Shown: positions 17,931-28,305, counted from the first letter of the stretch. The stretch is 64,000 nt of DNA from Acidovorax radicis (GCF_020510705.1 NZ_CP075184.1:806001-870000), one strand, 5' to 3'. A program made the numbers and translations. Notes: a model not told the origin generated them from the letters alone.

Positions 17931-18689
17931 ATGAGTTGGGATTGGCAGGTGTTCTGCCAGGACACCATGGACAGAGAGGTTGTGCAAGGCTGCTTTGGCA
18001 AGGGCGGTGAAGTCACTTATCTGGACTGGATACTGTCGGCCTGGGGCTGGACCATATCCGTTTCGTTGCTGGCCTTGGTGCTGGCGCTTGTGTTGGGTGC
18101 GCTTATCGGCACGGTGCGTACCTTGCAGGACCGACCGATGATCGTGCGCCTGGGCAACGCCTGGGTGGAGCTTTTTCGTAATATTCCGCTGCTGGTGCAG
18201 ATTTTCCTGTGGTACCACGTGTTGCCCAGCCTGATTCCGGCGCTCAAGCAGGTTCCGGGTTTTGTGCTGGTGGTGCTGGCACTGGGTTTTTTCACCTCGG
18301 CACGTATTGCCGAGCAGGTGCGCGCGGGGATTCAGGCCCTGCCGCGTGGTCAGCGTTATGCGGGTTTGGCGATGGGTTTCACCACCTTTCAGACCTACCG
18401 CTATGTGCTACTGCCGATGGCCTTTCGCATCATCATCCCGCCGCTGACCAGCGAAACGATGAACATCTTCAAGAACTCTTCGGTGGCGTTTGCCGTGTCG
18501 GTGGCCGAGCTGACCATGTTTGCGATGCAGGCGCAGGAAGAAACCTCGCGTGGCATTGAGGTCTATCTGGCGGTGACGGCGCTCTATGTCGTTTCGGCCT
18601 TTGCCATCAACCGGATCATGGCCTTCGTCGAAAAGCGCGTGCGTATCCCCGGTGTGGCCTTGACGGCCAGCGCGGGCGGGGGGCACTGA
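17931..18689 (+). CDS. gltJ: Glutamate/aspartate ABC transporter permease GltJ
   Basis: A 252-residue inner-membrane permease of the polar amino-acid (HisM/GltJ) type. After an N-terminal periplasmic segment come about five helices. The cytoplasmic EAA-like loop is ARIAEQVRAGIQALPRGQRYAGLAMG, which docks to GltL. SSVAFAVSVAELTMFAMQAQEETSRGIEVY is characteristic of GltJ. It is followed almost immediately by gltK. Confidence 0.92.
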   Translation: MSWDWQVFCQDTMDREVVQGCFGKGGEVTYLDWILSAWGWTISVSLLALVLALVLGALIGTVRTLQDRPMIVRLGNAWVELFRNIPLLVQIFLWYHVLPSLIPALKQVPGFVLVVLALGFFTSARIAEQVRAGIQALPRGQRYAGLAMGFTTFQTYRYVLLPMAFRIIIPPLTSETMNIFKNSSVAFAVSVAELTMFAMQAQEETSRGIEVYLAVTALYVVSAFAINRIMAFVEKRVRIPGVALTASAGGGH

Positions 18690-18690
18690 C

Positions 18691-19359
18691 ATGATGAATC
18701 TCGACTTTTCGTTCTACAACTGGGACCTGATCAGCAACTTCGTGCTCAAGGGGCTGTACTTCAGTCTGTTGCTCACGCTGATTGCCACCTTGGGGGGTGT
18801 GTTTTTTGGCACGGTGCTGGCACTGATGCGCCTGTCGGGCCGCAAGTGGCTGGATGTGCCGGCCACCATCTACGTCAACGGCATGCGCAGCATTCCGCTG
18901 GTGATGGTGATCCTGTGGTTCTTCCTGCTGGTGCCGGCCATCATCGGCCGCCCCATCGGCGCCGAGGTGTCGGCCATCGTGACCTTTGTCGCGTTCGAGG
19001 CGGCGTACTTCAGCGAGATCATGCGGGCAGGTATCCAGTCGATCTCGCGCGGCCAGGTGTACGCAGGGCAGGCGTTGGGCATGACCTACGGTCAGAACAT
19101 GAAGCTCGTGGTGCTGCCACAGGCGTTTCGCAACATGCTGCCGGTGCTGCTCACGCAGACCATCATCCTGTTCCAGGACACCTCGCTGGTCTACGCCATC
19201 GGCGCCTACGACATGCTCAAGGGCTTTGAGGTGGCGGGCAAGAATTTTGGCCGCCCCATCGAGGCCTATCTGGCTGCAGCGGTTCTGTATTTTGTGATGT
19301 GCTACGCGCTGTCGTGGATGGTCAAGCGCCTGCACCAGAAGATTGCCATCATCCGGTGA
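18691..19359 (+). CDS. gltK: Glutamate/aspartate ABC transporter permease GltK
   Basis: A 222-residue inner-membrane permease paired with GltJ. The EAA loop AAYFSEIMRAGIQSISRGQVYAGQALGM and the segment LFQDTSLVYAIGAYDMLKG are typical of GltK. Two ATG codons occur at 18691 and 18694; the first is used here. It begins two bases after the gltJ stop and is 23 bases from gltL, consistent with one transcript. Confidence 0.92.
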   Translation: MMNLDFSFYNWDLISNFVLKGLYFSLLLTLIATLGGVFFGTVLALMRLSGRKWLDVPATIYVNGMRSIPLVMVILWFFLLVPAIIGRPIGAEVSAIVTFVAFEAAYFSEIMRAGIQSISRGQVYAGQALGMTYGQNMKLVVLPQAFRNMLPVLLTQTIILFQDTSLVYAIGAYDMLKGFEVAGKNFGRPIEAYLAAAVLYFVMCYALSWMVKRLHQKIAIIR

Positions 19360-19382
19360 TCCGAGAGATTGAGGAATAAAAC

Positions 19383-20120
19383 ATGATCGAACTCAAAAAC
19401 GTATCGAAGTGGTATGGCCCGGTGCAGGTGCTCAATGAGTGTTCAGCCACCATCACCAAAGGTGAAGTGGTGGTGGTGTGCGGGCCCTCGGGTTCGGGCA
19501 AATCCACGCTGATCAAGACCATCAACGCGCTGGAGCCCTTCCAGAAGGGTGAGATCACCGTGGATGGCGTTGCACTGCACGACCCCAAGACCGACCTGCC
19601 CAAGCTGCGCAGCCGTGTGGGCATGGTGTTTCAGCACTTCGAGCTGTTCCCGCACCTGTCCGTGACGGACAACCTGACCATCGCGCAGATCAAGGTGCTG
19701 GGCCGCAGCAAGGACGACGCCAAAAAGCGCGGCCTCAAGATGCTGGAACGTGTGGGCCTCACGGCCCACAAGGACAAGTTCCCTGGCCAGCTGTCGGGCG
19801 GCCAGCAGCAGCGGGTGGCCATTGCACGTGCGCTCAGCATGGACCCCATTGTGATGCTGTTCGACGAGCCCACTTCGGCGCTCGACCCCGAAATGGTGGG
19901 CGAAGTGCTGGACGTGATGGTGGGCCTGGCCAACGAAGGCATGACCATGATGTGTGTGACCCACGAAATGGGCTTTGCCCGCAAGGTGAGCAACCGCGTG
20001 ATCTTCATGGACGTGGGCGGCAAGATCCTGGAGGACTGCTCGAAAGAGGACTTCTTCAACAACCCCGACGCCCGCCAGCCGCGCACCAAGGATTTTCTCA
20101 ACAAGATCCTGCAGCACTGA
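19383..20120 (+). CDS. gltL: Glutamate/aspartate ABC transporter ATPase GltL
   Basis: A 245-residue cytoplasmic ATPase energising the GltJK importer. Walker [10 protein letters not shown] (about residues 34-42), signature [15 protein letters not shown], Walker [15 protein letters not shown] and the switch His in CVTHEMGFA are all present. It is the last gene of the operon and is followed by a strong terminator. Confidence 0.95.
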   Translation: MIELKNVSKWYGPVQVLNECSATITKGEVVVVCGPSGSGKSTLIKTINALEPFQKGEITVDGVALHDPKTDLPKLRSRVGMVFQHFELFPHLSVTDNLTIAQIKVLGRSKDDAKKRGLKMLERVGLTAHKDKFPGQLSGGQQQRVAIARALSMDPIVMLFDEPTSALDPEMVGEVLDVMVGLANEGMTMMCVTHEMGFARKVSNRVIFMDVGGKILEDCSKEDFFNNPDARQPRTKDFLNKILQH

Positions 20121-20144
20121 TGTGCCGTGTTGCCCCCCATCGAG

Positions 20145-20170
20145 AAAAGCGCCTTCGGGCGCTTTTTTTT
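20145..20170 (+). terminator. Rho-independent terminator of the glt operon
   Basis: AAAAGCGCC, a TTCG loop, then GGCGC and eight T, located 25 bases after the gltL stop. Confidence 0.9.
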
Positions 20171-20328
20171 GGGGGGGTGCCGTCATGCAACTCTGGGGCC
20201 GCGCTTTTCGGCTGAGGTTGCGTCCAAGCGGGCCGCCCCGGGCGGGCGCGCCATCCACGACCAGCCGCCCCGGGCGGGTGGTGGGCATCGTGGGCGAAGG
20301 GTCGGGTTGGTGTGTCTGGTTTTGACCA

Positions 20329-20375
20329 TTTTGGCCCCTAGCGCTTACCAGTAAAGCGCTGGCAGCTATGAAAAT
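20329..20375. repeat. Dispersed palindromic repeat family A, copy 4
   Basis: Core AGCGCTTACCAGTAAAGCGCT with arm GGCAGCTATGAAAATAG. It is 25 bases upstream of pyrC. Between the glt terminator and this copy, 20229-20280 also holds two near-identical GCCGCCCCGGGCGGG blocks; otherwise 20171-20399 holds no gene I can see. Confidence 0.85.
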
Positions 20376-20399
20376 AGGAGTCATCTTGCCAATGGGACA

Positions 20400-21473
20400 A
20401 TGCTGCCCATGACAGCCGCCCCCCACACCCCCCCCTCCGCCGACGTTTCCACCCTCACCATCACCCGCCCCGACGACTGGCACCTGCACGTGCGCGACGG
20501 CGAGCCCCTGCACACCGTCGTGCCGCACACCGCCGCTCAGTTTGGGCGCGCCATCATCATGCCCAACCTGCGCCCGCCCGTGACCACGGCCGAGCAGGCC
20601 CTGGCTTACAAGCAGCGCATCCTGGCCGCCGTGCCTGCAGGCATGTCGTTTGAGCCACTGATGACGCTCTACCTCACCGATAACCTGCCGCCCGAAGAAA
20701 TCGCGCGCGCCAAAGCCGCTGGCGTGGTGGCGTGCAAGCTCTACCCCGCAGGCGCCACCACCAACAGCGACGCGGGCGTGACCGACCTGCGCAAGACCTA
20801 CAAAACGCTCGAAGCCATGCAGAAGGCCGGTTTGTTGCTGCTCGTGCATGGTGAGGTGACCAGCAGCGACATCGACCTGTTCGACCGCGAGGCGGTATTT
20901 ATCGAGCAGCAACTGATCCCGCTGCGCCGCGACTTCCCTGAGCTGAAGATCGTCTTCGAGCACATCACCACCAAAGACGCTGCCGACTACGTGGCCCAGG
21001 CCGACCGCTTCACCGCTGCCACCATCACGGCGCACCACCTGCTGTACAACCGCAACGCCATTTTCATCGGCGGCGTGCGCCCCCACTACTACTGCCTGCC
21101 CGTGCTCAAGCGCGAGACGCACCGCGTGGCGCTGGTGCAAGCCGCTACGAGTGGCAGCAACAAGTTCTTCCTGGGCACCGACAGCGCGCCGCACCCCGCG
21201 CACCTCAAGGAACACGCCACCGGCTGCGCAGGCTGCTACACGGCCCACGCCGCCATCGAGATGTATGCCGAGGCGTTCGACAACGCGGGTGCGCTCGATA
21301 AGCTCGAAGGCTTTGCCAGCTTCCACGGCCCCGACTTCTACAGCCTGCCGCGCAACACCGGCACCATCACCTTGCGCCGCGAGTCGTGGACGCCACCCGA
21401 CAGTTTTGCGTTTGGCGAAGCAGAGCTCAAGCCCCTGCGCGCGGGTGAAGCGTTGCCGTGGCGGTTGGTGTAA
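20400..21473 (+). CDS. pyrC: Dihydroorotase
   Basis: A 357-residue zinc amidohydrolase converting carbamoyl-aspartate to dihydroorotate in pyrimidine synthesis. The class II dihydroorotase motifs are visible: metal-binding HLHVRDGE near residue 30, the carboxylated Lys in [12 protein letters not shown], His in LLLVHGEVT and FEHITTKDA, and the catalytic Asp in LGTDSAPHP. The start is the ATG at 20400, with an alternative ATG at 20409. The next gene overlaps its 3' end. Confidence 0.95.
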   Translation: MLPMTAAPHTPPSADVSTLTITRPDDWHLHVRDGEPLHTVVPHTAAQFGRAIIMPNLRPPVTTAEQALAYKQRILAAVPAGMSFEPLMTLYLTDNLPPEEIARAKAAGVVACKLYPAGATTNSDAGVTDLRKTYKTLEAMQKAGLLLLVHGEVTSSDIDLFDREAVFIEQQLIPLRRDFPELKIVFEHITTKDAADYVAQADRFTAATITAHHLLYNRNAIFIGGVRPHYYCLPVLKRETHRVALVQAATSGSNKFFLGTDSAPHPAHLKEHATGCAGCYTAHAAIEMYAEAFDNAGALDKLEGFASFHGPDFYSLPRNTGTITLRRESWTPPDSFAFGEAELKPLRAGEALPWRLV

Positions 21474-22228
21474 GCCACACCTTCGACGCCATTGACTGGC
21501 GTACTCCCTGGCTGGAGCCGTGGCGGGGCCTGGGCCAACCCCTGGCCCAGCAGCTGCAGGGTGATCTTTGCGTGCACCGGGCGTTGCAGACGGCCGCGCC
21601 GCCGGGTGCTCCGGTGGTTTTTGTGCCCCAGTCCGAACTGCCCGAAGGCACCGCCTACGAGCAGTACATCTGGGACACCCGCCAGGTCCCCACCCGCGAC
21701 AACCTGCACGACTTTTTCAACGGCCTGGTCTGGCTGCGGTTTCCGCACACCAAGCGGCGCCTGAATGAACTGCAGGCCCAGGCCATCGCCACCGATGGTG
21801 TGCAGGCCGTGCGCGGGCCGCTGCGCGATGCGCTCACGGTGTTCGACGAAAACGGAGCGCTGCTGCAGGCGCCGGATGCCCTGTGGGATGCGCTCAGGGC
21901 GCGGGACTGGCAGCGCCTGTTCATCGACCTGCGGCCACTGTGGGGCGAGGCCCGGCTGGTGTTGTTCGGCCACGCGCTGCTCGAAAAGCTGGTTTCACCG
22001 CGAAAACCGATGGTAGCGCACGTGTATCAAGCGCCTGCCACTATTCATTCAATAGCAAACCTGGATGCCTGGCTCGCGCAGGCCCTGCAGCCCCAGCCCT
22101 GGGTCGCCAAGCCCTTTGTGCCGCTGCCCGTGCTGGGGGTCCCCGCCTGGTGGCCTGCCAACGAAGCACCGGGCTTTTATGCCGATGCGCAGGTGTTCCG
22201 GCCACTGCGCATGGCATCTGTTTCCTAA
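21458..22228 (+). CDS. DUF3025 family protein
   Basis: A 256-residue protein of the proteobacterial DUF3025 family, function unknown. The stretch [20 protein letters not shown] followed by [13 protein letters not shown] is the recognisable family signature. The best start is the GTG at 21458, 16 bases inside pyrC, suggesting coupling with pyrC. Bases about 22008-22055, encoding [16 protein letters not shown], resemble a copy of repeat A read in frame, so this segment may be a recent insertion in the protein. Confidence 0.82.
   Translation: MAVGVSHTFDAIDWRTPWLEPWRGLGQPLAQQLQGDLCVHRALQTAAPPGAPVVFVPQSELPEGTAYEQYIWDTRQVPTRDNLHDFFNGLVWLRFPHTKRRLNELQAQAIATDGVQAVRGPLRDALTVFDENGALLQAPDALWDALRARDWQRLFIDLRPLWGEARLVLFGHALLEKLVSPRKPMVAHVYQAPATIHSIANLDAWLAQALQPQPWVAKPFVPLPVLGVPAWWPANEAPGFYADAQVFRPLRMASVS
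22008..22055. repeat. Dispersed palindromic repeat family A, copy 5, inside the DUF3025 gene
   Basis: TAGCGCACGTGTATCAAGCG followed by CTGCCACTATTCATTCAATAGC resembles the family-A repeat with one core arm altered. It is translated in frame within an otherwise intact gene. Confidence 0.5.
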
Positions 22229-22405
22229 TTCCCGTCAAGGCTTGTGTGATAAGGCTTCGGTGCGGGTTTGCACCTACCATAGCGCGATGAAATCGCGGCG
22301 CTGCTGGCTCTGCGGTTCGTTGGGCAGGCGCTTGAAGCGCAGCCTGCGGCCCCCATCTGAGCCAGCAAACACCCATTGTTGTTTATCCCACGGAGAGATC
22401 ATTCC

Positions 22406-23281
22406 ATGAAGCGGATTCTTTTATTTGTGATGACCAACCTGGCCGTCGTTGTCGTGCTGGGGGTGGTGGCGAGCCTGCTGGGCGTCAACCGCTACCTCAC
22501 GGCGAATGGCCTGAACCTGGGCGCGTTGCTGGGCTTCGCGCTCGTCATGGGCTTTGGTGGCGCCATCATCTCGTTGCTCATCAGCAAACCCATGGCCAAG
22601 TGGAGCTCGGGCGTGCGCGTGATCGACGGCTCGGGCTCGCCCGATGAGCGCTGGATTGTCGAGACCGTGCGCAAGTTCGCCACCGAAGCCAAGATCGGCA
22701 TGCCCGAAGTGGGTATCTTTGAGGGCGACCCCAATGCGTTTGCCACGGGCGCGTTCAAGAACTCCGCGCTGGTGGCCGTGTCCACCGGCCTGCTGCAGGG
22801 CATGACCCGCGATGAGGTCGAGGCCGTGATCGGCCACGAGATAGCCCACGTCGCCAACGGCGACATGGTGACCATGACCCTGATCCAAGGCGTGATGAAC
22901 ACGTTTGTGGTGTTCCTGTCGCGCGTGATCGGTTACGCGGTGGACAGTTTCCTGAACAAGAACAACGAAAACCGGTCCGGCCCCGGCATCGGCTACTACG
23001 TGACGACCATCGTGCTCGACATCGTGCTGGGCTTTGTGGCGGCCATGATCGTGGCCTGGTTCAGCCGCCAGCGCGAGTTCCGCGCCGACGCGGGCGCCAC
23101 CCAGCTCATGGGGCGTCGCCAGCCCATGATCAACGCCCTGGCCCGCCTGGGCGGCATGCATCCGGCCGAGTTGCCCAAGAGCATGGCCGCCATGGGCATT
23201 GCCGGTGGCATCGGCAAGCTGTTCAGCACCCACCCACCGATTGAAGAGCGCATTGCCGCGCTGCAGAACGCGCAGGTCTGA
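22406..23281 (+). CDS. htpX: Membrane zinc metalloprotease HtpX
   Basis: A 291-residue M48 inner-membrane protease involved in quality control of membrane proteins under stress. Two N-terminal membrane helices are followed by the zinc motif GHEIAH (residues about 142-147), two more helices and the downstream metal Glu in REFRADAGA. The ATG at 22406 gives the standard MKRILLF start. The region 22229-22405 before it shows no other gene. A strong terminator follows. Confidence 0.95.
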   Translation: MKRILLFVMTNLAVVVVLGVVASLLGVNRYLTANGLNLGALLGFALVMGFGGAIISLLISKPMAKWSSGVRVIDGSGSPDERWIVETVRKFATEAKIGMPEVGIFEGDPNAFATGAFKNSALVAVSTGLLQGMTRDEVEAVIGHEIAHVANGDMVTMTLIQGVMNTFVVFLSRVIGYAVDSFLNKNNENRSGPGIGYYVTTIVLDIVLGFVAAMIVAWFSRQREFRADAGATQLMGRRQPMINALARLGGMHPAELPKSMAAMGIAGGIGKLFSTHPPIEERIAALQNAQV

Positions 23282-23320
23282 AGGCTCACCGCGCGCTGCG
23301 CGGTGTTTGCCTATCTTGTT

Positions 23321-23357
23321 GCCGCCGGGGCTCGCCTGCCCCGGCGGCATTTTTTTT
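23321..23357 (+). terminator. Rho-independent terminator after htpX
   Basis: Perfect 10-bp stem GCCGCCGGGG / CCCCGGCGGC with an 8-base loop and eight T. Confidence 0.93.
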
Positions 23358-23521
23358 AGGACGCCCTTCATGAATTGCTGGCCATTACCGTCGGGCAAAC
23401 CTTCCGTGCGCGATTCAAGAAGGTGTAACTACTTGTCGATACCCTGAAGCCGACCCCTTGCTCTCCTGGAGGGCCGGGCTGTCCGGTGTTCATCGTTCGT
23501 TTTCTTGTCGCGGAATTTTTT

Positions 23522-25129
23522 ATGTCCATCTCCCACCTGCGTGTTGCTGTTCGCCTGGCGCTGGCCTTTGGCGTTGTCTGTCTGGTGATGTCGCTGTCTG
23601 CGGGGGGGGGTATCTGGCGGCTGTCCGGCTTGCAGCACATTGCCGATGAGCTGGGCGGTGCGGCGTCCGAACGCGCGGTGCTGGCGCGGGAGCTGCATTC
23701 CATCGTTGTCATCAGCTCGGCCCGCGCCGAGACCTTGCTGGAGATCGACAACCCCGCGTATGCCGCGCGCATTGATGCAGACCGCAAGCTCACATCGGCG
23801 CGGTCCAACGAAGTGCGCAAACGGCTGGATGTGCTGGCGGACGATGCGGCCTCACAAACCTTGTTTGACGCCATCGACAAGGCCGGAAACGGTTTTCGCA
23901 CCGTGCGCGACGACCTCGTCAAGCGCCGCAAGGCGGGCGAGGCCTTGCCTGCCGATGCCATTGCCAACCAGTTGCGCTCCGCTGCAGACGCCTACGCAGC
24001 AGCCGTGGACAAACTCGCTGCCTTTCAGCAGCAACGGGTGGCGGATGACCGCGAAGCCGCTGCCCGCAGCGCCAGCCAGGGCATCGTCCTGCTGGCCGCA
24101 GGCTCGGCGGTGGGGCTGGTGCTGAGCCTCTTGTGTGCCTGGGTGTTTTCGCGGTCCATCTTGCGGCCACTGGCCCACGCGGCCGCGGTCACTGACCGCA
24201 TTGCCGAGGGCGACCTCACCTCGCAAGTGCCCTTGGCGTCCCTCGGCAGCCGCGACGAACTGCAGGCCTTGCTGGCGCGCCTGGGCGGCATGCAGGCCCG
24301 GCTTGCAGAGCTGGTGGTGGGCATGCGCCAGGCCAGCACCTCTGTGGCCGGGGCCAGCAGCGAGATCGCGGCGGGCAACAGCGACCTGTCGGCCCGCACC
24401 GAGCAGACCGCATCCAACCTCGAAGAAATTGCCGCCAGCATGGAGGAACTGCTGGCCACCGTGCGCCACAGCGCCGATGCGGCAGCCCAGGCCAGCACTT
24501 TGGCCACCGGTGCCAGCAGCGTCGCCCAGCGCGGGCGCGAGGCCGTGGACCGCGTGGTCGGCACCATGGACGGCATCGCGCTGTCGTCGCGCCGCATTGC
24601 AGACATCACCAGCGTGATCGATGGCATTGCCTTCCAGACCAATATCCTGGCCCTCAACGCGGCTGTGGAGGCCGCCCGCGCCGGTGAGCAGGGGCGGGGT
24701 TTTGCGGTGGTGGCTAGCGAAGTGCGCAGCCTGGCCCAGCGCTCGGCCACGGCGGCCAAAGAGATCGGCGGACTCATCAGCGACAGCGTGCGGCAGGTGG
24801 ACGAGGGCACGCAGCTGGTCCATGCTGCGGGCGACACCATGGGCGAGATCGTTCAGTCCGTGCAGCAGGTGGCCACCATCATTGGCGAGATCAGCACCGC
24901 CGCGCGTGAGCAGACCACGGGCCTGAGCCAGGTGGGCGAGGCCGTCTCGCAACTTGACCAGATGACGCAGCAGAACGCAGCGCTGGTCGAGGAATCATCG
25001 GCGGCGGCACAGGGCCTGCGGGTACAAGCCCAGCAGTTGGCGGAACTGGTGGAGGCGTTCCGCTTGCCGGCCAGCGCTGGCAGTGCAACAACCCACGGTG
25101 CAGCGGGCAGCTTCAAGGCGCTGCGCTGA
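23522..25129 (+). CDS. Methyl-accepting chemotaxis protein
   Basis: A 535-residue chemoreceptor. One membrane helix (about residues 7-27) is followed by a periplasmic four-helix-bundle-like sensor, a second helix near 185-205 with HAMP ([20 protein letters not shown]), and the cytoplasmic signalling bundle whose tip reads [20 protein letters not shown]. It should control CheA kinase activity. No C-terminal NWETF-type pentapeptide for CheR docking is present. A run of nine G (23602-23610) early in the gene could slip and shift the frame. The ATG at 23522 is preferred over the upstream in-frame start at 23486. The ligand is unknown. Confidence 0.92.
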   Translation: MSISHLRVAVRLALAFGVVCLVMSLSAGGGIWRLSGLQHIADELGGAASERAVLARELHSIVVISSARAETLLEIDNPAYAARIDADRKLTSARSNEVRKRLDVLADDAASQTLFDAIDKAGNGFRTVRDDLVKRRKAGEALPADAIANQLRSAADAYAAAVDKLAAFQQQRVADDREAAARSASQGIVLLAAGSAVGLVLSLLCAWVFSRSILRPLAHAAAVTDRIAEGDLTSQVPLASLGSRDELQALLARLGGMQARLAELVVGMRQASTSVAGASSEIAAGNSDLSARTEQTASNLEEIAASMEELLATVRHSADAAAQASTLATGASSVAQRGREAVDRVVGTMDGIALSSRRIADITSVIDGIAFQTNILALNAAVEAARAGEQGRGFAVVASEVRSLAQRSATAAKEIGGLISDSVRQVDEGTQLVHAAGDTMGEIVQSVQQVATIIGEISTAAREQTTGLSQVGEAVSQLDQMTQQNAALVEESSAAAQGLRVQAQQLAELVEAFRLPASAGSATTHGAAGSFKALR

Positions 25130-25131
25130 CC

Positions 25132-25172
25132 GGGCGGTGGGGGCCTGGCCCTTGCCGCCACCTTCTTTTTTT
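25132..25172 (+). terminator. Probable terminator after the chemoreceptor gene
   Basis: A GC-rich imperfect hairpin (GGGCGG ... GGGCCTGGCCC ... CCGCC) followed by seven T at 25166-25172. It abuts the stop of the convergent FAD dehydrogenase gene. Confidence 0.55.
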
Positions 25173-26890
25173 CAGGTGGTGATGCCCAGCAACGCGCGCG
25201 CCACGGCCTCACCCACCTTGATACCGTCCACACCGGCCGACAGAATGCCGCCCGCATAGCTGGCACCTTCGCCAGCCGGGTACAGGCCCGCTGTGTTCAG
25301 GCTTTGCAGGTTGTCGCCGCGCCCAATCTTGAGTGGCGAGGAGGTGCGGGTCTCCACGCCGGTCAGCACCGCGTCGGGCATGTCAAACCCCTTGATCTTG
25401 CGGCCAAACGCTGGCAGCGCCTCGCGCAGCGCCTCAATGGCATAGCCGGGCAGGGCGGCGTGCAGGTCGCCCAGCGCCACGCCGGGTTTGTAGGAGGGCT
25501 CGACCGCGCCCAGTTGGGTGGACGGCTTGCCCACGATGAAGTCGCCCACCAGTTGCCCCGGCGCGCTGTAGTCGCCGCCGCCCAGCACAAAGGCGTTGGA
25601 TTCAAGCTGGCGCTGCAGCACAAGGCCCGCGAGCGGGTGAAACTGCCCGGCGGGCAGCGTCTCGGCACCATAGGTGCTGCCCAGCTGCGCTTCAAATGCA
25701 GCCGCATCGGTGGGGTAGTCGCTGGGGTCAATGCCCACCACCATGCCCGCGTTGGCATTGCGTTCGTTGCGCGAATACTGGCTCATGCCGTTGGTCACCA
25801 CGCGCCCTGGCTCGCTGGTGGCAGCCACCACGGTGCCGCCGGGGCACATGCAAAAGCTGTAGACCGCGCGGCCATTGGCGGCGTGGTGCACCAGCTTGTA
25901 GTCGGCCGCGCCCAAGAGCGGGTGGCCCGCGTGCCGGCCCCAGCGGGCGCGGTCGATGACGCTTTGCGGGTGTTCGATGCGAAAGCCGATGGAAAACGGC
26001 TTGGCCTCCATGGCCACGCCGCGCTCGTAGAGCATGGCAAAGGTGTCGCGCGAGCTGTGGCCCAGGGCCATCACGACGTGGTCGGCGCGCAGCTCAGTGG
26101 TTTCGCCGGTGGCCTGGTTCAGCACCTTGAGGCCGCGCAGATGGCGCGCATCGCCAGTGCCTTCAATGATCACGTCCGTCACGCGCTGTTCAAAGCGGAT
26201 CTCGCCACCCAGTGCGATGATCTGCTCGCGCAGGTTCTCCACCACCTTCACCAGCTTGAAGGTGCCGATGTGCGGGTGCGCCACGTACAAGATTTCTTCA
26301 GGCGCGCCAGCCTTCACGAACTCGTTCATCACCTTGCGGCCCAGGTGGCGCGGGTCTTTGATCTGGCTGTAGAGCTTGCCGTCGCTGAAGGTGCCTGCGC
26401 CGCCTTCGCCAAACTGCACGTTGCTTTCGGCATGCAGCTCGCGCTTGCGCCACAGGCCCCAGGTGTCCTTGGTGCGCTCGCGCACGGGCTTGCCGCGCTC
26501 CAGCACGATGGGCTTGAAGCCCATTTGCGCCAGCACCAGCGCCGCAAAAATGCCGCAGGGCCCAAAGCCCACCACCACGGGGCGCAGGGGCAGGTTGGCG
26601 GGCGCCTGGCCCACGGGGTGCCAGGCCATGTCGGGTGTGGGCTGGATGTGCGGGTTGCCCGCAAACTGCGCCAGCACAGCGGCCTCGCGCGCAGGCTGGG
26701 CCAGCGTGAGGTCCACGATGTACACCGCCAGCAGGTCGGCCTTGCGCGCATCGAAGCTGCGCTTGAAAACATGCAGGTGGGCGATATCGGCATCTGCCAG
26801 GCCCAGAGTTTTGGCGGCAGCGGCGCGCAGCGGCGCCTCGGGGGCTTCGGCCACGGTAAAGGGCAGCCGGATTTCAGAGAGTCGGATCAT
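25172..26890 (-). CDS. FAD-dependent dehydrogenase, COG2509 type
   Basis: A 572-residue flavoprotein of the uncharacterised NAD(P)/FAD-dependent dehydrogenase group. An N-terminal region of about 95 residues precedes the dinucleotide-binding motif VVVGFGPCGIFAALVLAQMG. EGGAGTFSDGKLYSQIKDPR, CMCPGGTVVAATSEPG and a C-terminal AGEGASYAGGILSAGVDGI are typical of this family. It is probably cytosolic; no membrane segment was seen. The physiological substrate is unknown. It is monocistronic, with a repeat-A copy upstream. Confidence 0.85.
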   Translation of the reverse strand: MIRLSEIRLPFTVAEAPEAPLRAAAAKTLGLADADIAHLHVFKRSFDARKADLLAVYIVDLTLAQPAREAAVLAQFAGNPHIQPTPDMAWHPVGQAPANLPLRPVVVGFGPCGIFAALVLAQMGFKPIVLERGKPVRERTKDTWGLWRKRELHAESNVQFGEGGAGTFSDGKLYSQIKDPRHLGRKVMNEFVKAGAPEEILYVAHPHIGTFKLVKVVENLREQIIALGGEIRFEQRVTDVIIEGTGDARHLRGLKVLNQATGETTELRADHVVMALGHSSRDTFAMLYERGVAMEAKPFSIGFRIEHPQSVIDRARWGRHAGHPLLGAADYKLVHHAANGRAVYSFCMCPGGTVVAATSEPGRVVTNGMSQYSRNERNANAGMVVGIDPSDYPTDAAAFEAQLGSTYGAETLPAGQFHPLAGLVLQRQLESNAFVLGGGDYSAPGQLVGDFIVGKPSTQLGAVEPSYKPGVALGDLHAALPGYAIEALREALPAFGRKIKGFDMPDAVLTGVETRTSSPLKIGRGDNLQSLNTAGLYPAGEGASYAGGILSAGVDGIKVGEAVARALLGITT

Positions 26891-27008
26891 GGTCTTGCGG
26901 GCCCGTGTCGATCGGGCGGATGCAAAGTCGTGGGGCTGCGATTTTACCGGGCCAGCGTCGCGCAGTGCTGCAGGCGCCTGGGGCCCCAGGGTGGATCCGT
27001 GTGAGCTG

Positions 27009-27069
27009 CAAAAATGATAGCTTCTTGCGCTTGATGGATAAGCGCTGGAGGCTATTTTTATTAGAATTT
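27009..27069. repeat. Dispersed palindromic repeat family A, copy 6
   Basis: A well-preserved copy: AATGATAGCTTCTTGCGCTT, ATGGAT, AAGCGCTGGAGGCTATTTTT. It lies between the FAD dehydrogenase promoter side and the 3' end of the ybhN-like gene. Confidence 0.92.
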
Positions 27070-27108
27070 TTGGGAGCTAGGCTGCGGTGCGCGCGCGTGG
27101 TGGGGCGG

Positions 27109-28254
27109 CTACGCGGGCAACGACTGCGCAGTCGCTGCGTGCGGTGGCCGTTGGCGCCACCACAGTTCGGTGGCACCAAAAGCCACTGCGGCCAGCACCA
27201 GCGGCGCAAAGAAATACAGCGTGCGGTAGGCCAGGATGGCAGCCAGCGCCTGTGGTGCGGGCAGATAGGCTGACAACACCGCCACGCCCACGGCCTCCAG
27301 CACGCCCAGGCCCGCAGGGATGCGGGAGATGAGACCCGCAATGGCACCCAGCAGCACAGTGGCCAGTGCGGCCGCGTAAGGGGCCTGTTGCCGGGTCAGC
27401 ACCCAGATGGCGCCTCCCATCAGCATCCAGTTGGTGGTGGACAGGGCCACCTGCAGCAGGCCCACGCGCCAATCCGGCATGGGAAAGGTGTGGCCGCGCA
27501 GCGTGAGTGGTTGCCCCTTGCGCCACACGCACAGCGCCACATAAAGCACCGTGACACCCGCCAGCGCGGCACCGATCCAGCTCAATTGCAGGCTGCTGAT
27601 CTGCCACCCGGCGGGCAACTGCGGCGTCCACGCCCAGAACACGGCCCCCGCCAGCACAAAATAGCCGAGCCAGTTGGTGATGATGGACAGACCGACAATC
27701 TGGCCGATCTGCCCTACGCCGACACCCTGGCGCGAATACAGCCGGTAGCGCGCCGACACCCCACCGATGATCGAGCCCAGGTTCAGCGTGAACGGGTAGG
27801 CAATGAGGGTGATGCCCACGGCGCGTGCCACCGTCAGGCCGTGCCGCGTGTAGTGGCGCCCGACCAGATCGAACGTGCTGTAGAGCAGGTGGCTGGACCA
27901 GGCGAGCGCGCCTGCTGCGAGCAGCACGGTGGCCGGGAGTGCCAGAAACGCCCGCCACACGGTCCCCCAGTCCACCTTGCTGGCCTGGCGGAACAGCAAA
28001 AAACCCACGAACACAATGAATGCACCGCTCAATGCCGTGGCCAGCCAGGGCCACCAGCGTTGCTGGTGCAGCCGGCCCCAAAGCCCGGCGTTGGCTGCGG
28101 CACCACCTTTGCCGTCGTGCCCAAAGGCATCGATGGGCGCATCCGCATCCCTGTGGGCATCAGCACCTGCGTCCAGGCTGCGCCGATGGTGCAGGCGTCC
28201 ATCTTCGACCTGGGGCACGGTGCGAGGGGCGGGGGGATGCAGAGAAACGGGCAT
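27109..28254 (-). CDS. ybhN: YbhN-like membrane protein (lysylphosphatidylglycerol synthase/flippase-like, UPF0104)
   Basis: A 381-residue polytopic membrane protein with about eight helices, of the LPG-synthase transmembrane region family. After a polar N-terminus of about 65 residues come the helices, including YPFTLNLGSIIGGVSARYRL and ISRIPAGLGVLEAVGVAVL, both typical of the family. The N-terminal extension makes it longer than E. coli YbhN (about 318 as I recall). It is third in a ybhP-clsB-ybhN operon. A lipid-handling role is inferred from this company. Confidence 0.87.
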   Translation of the reverse strand: MPVSLHPPAPRTVPQVEDGRLHHRRSLDAGADAHRDADAPIDAFGHDGKGGAAANAGLWGRLHQQRWWPWLATALSGAFIVFVGFLLFRQASKVDWGTVWRAFLALPATVLLAAGALAWSSHLLYSTFDLVGRHYTRHGLTVARAVGITLIAYPFTLNLGSIIGGVSARYRLYSRQGVGVGQIGQIVGLSIITNWLGYFVLAGAVFWAWTPQLPAGWQISSLQLSWIGAALAGVTVLYVALCVWRKGQPLTLRGHTFPMPDWRVGLLQVALSTTNWMLMGGAIWVLTRQQAPYAAALATVLLGAIAGLISRIPAGLGVLEAVGVAVLSAYLPAPQALAAILAYRTLYFFAPLVLAAVAFGATELWWRQRPPHAATAQSLPA

Positions 28255-28305
28255 AGGCGGCGACGGTGCGGGGGAATGCGCAAGGGTACGAGGATGCAGC
28301 CTGCG

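Noticed and set aside
19443-21326. A 627-residue open frame on the minus strand
   Set aside because: It lies antisense to gltL and pyrC, has no recognisable domain and is rich in His, Gly, Ala and Arg, as expected for a shadow frame in high-GC coding DNA.
25304-27004. A 566-residue open frame on the plus strand
   Set aside because: Antisense to the FAD dehydrogenase, whose motifs are clear; composition is typical of a shadow frame.
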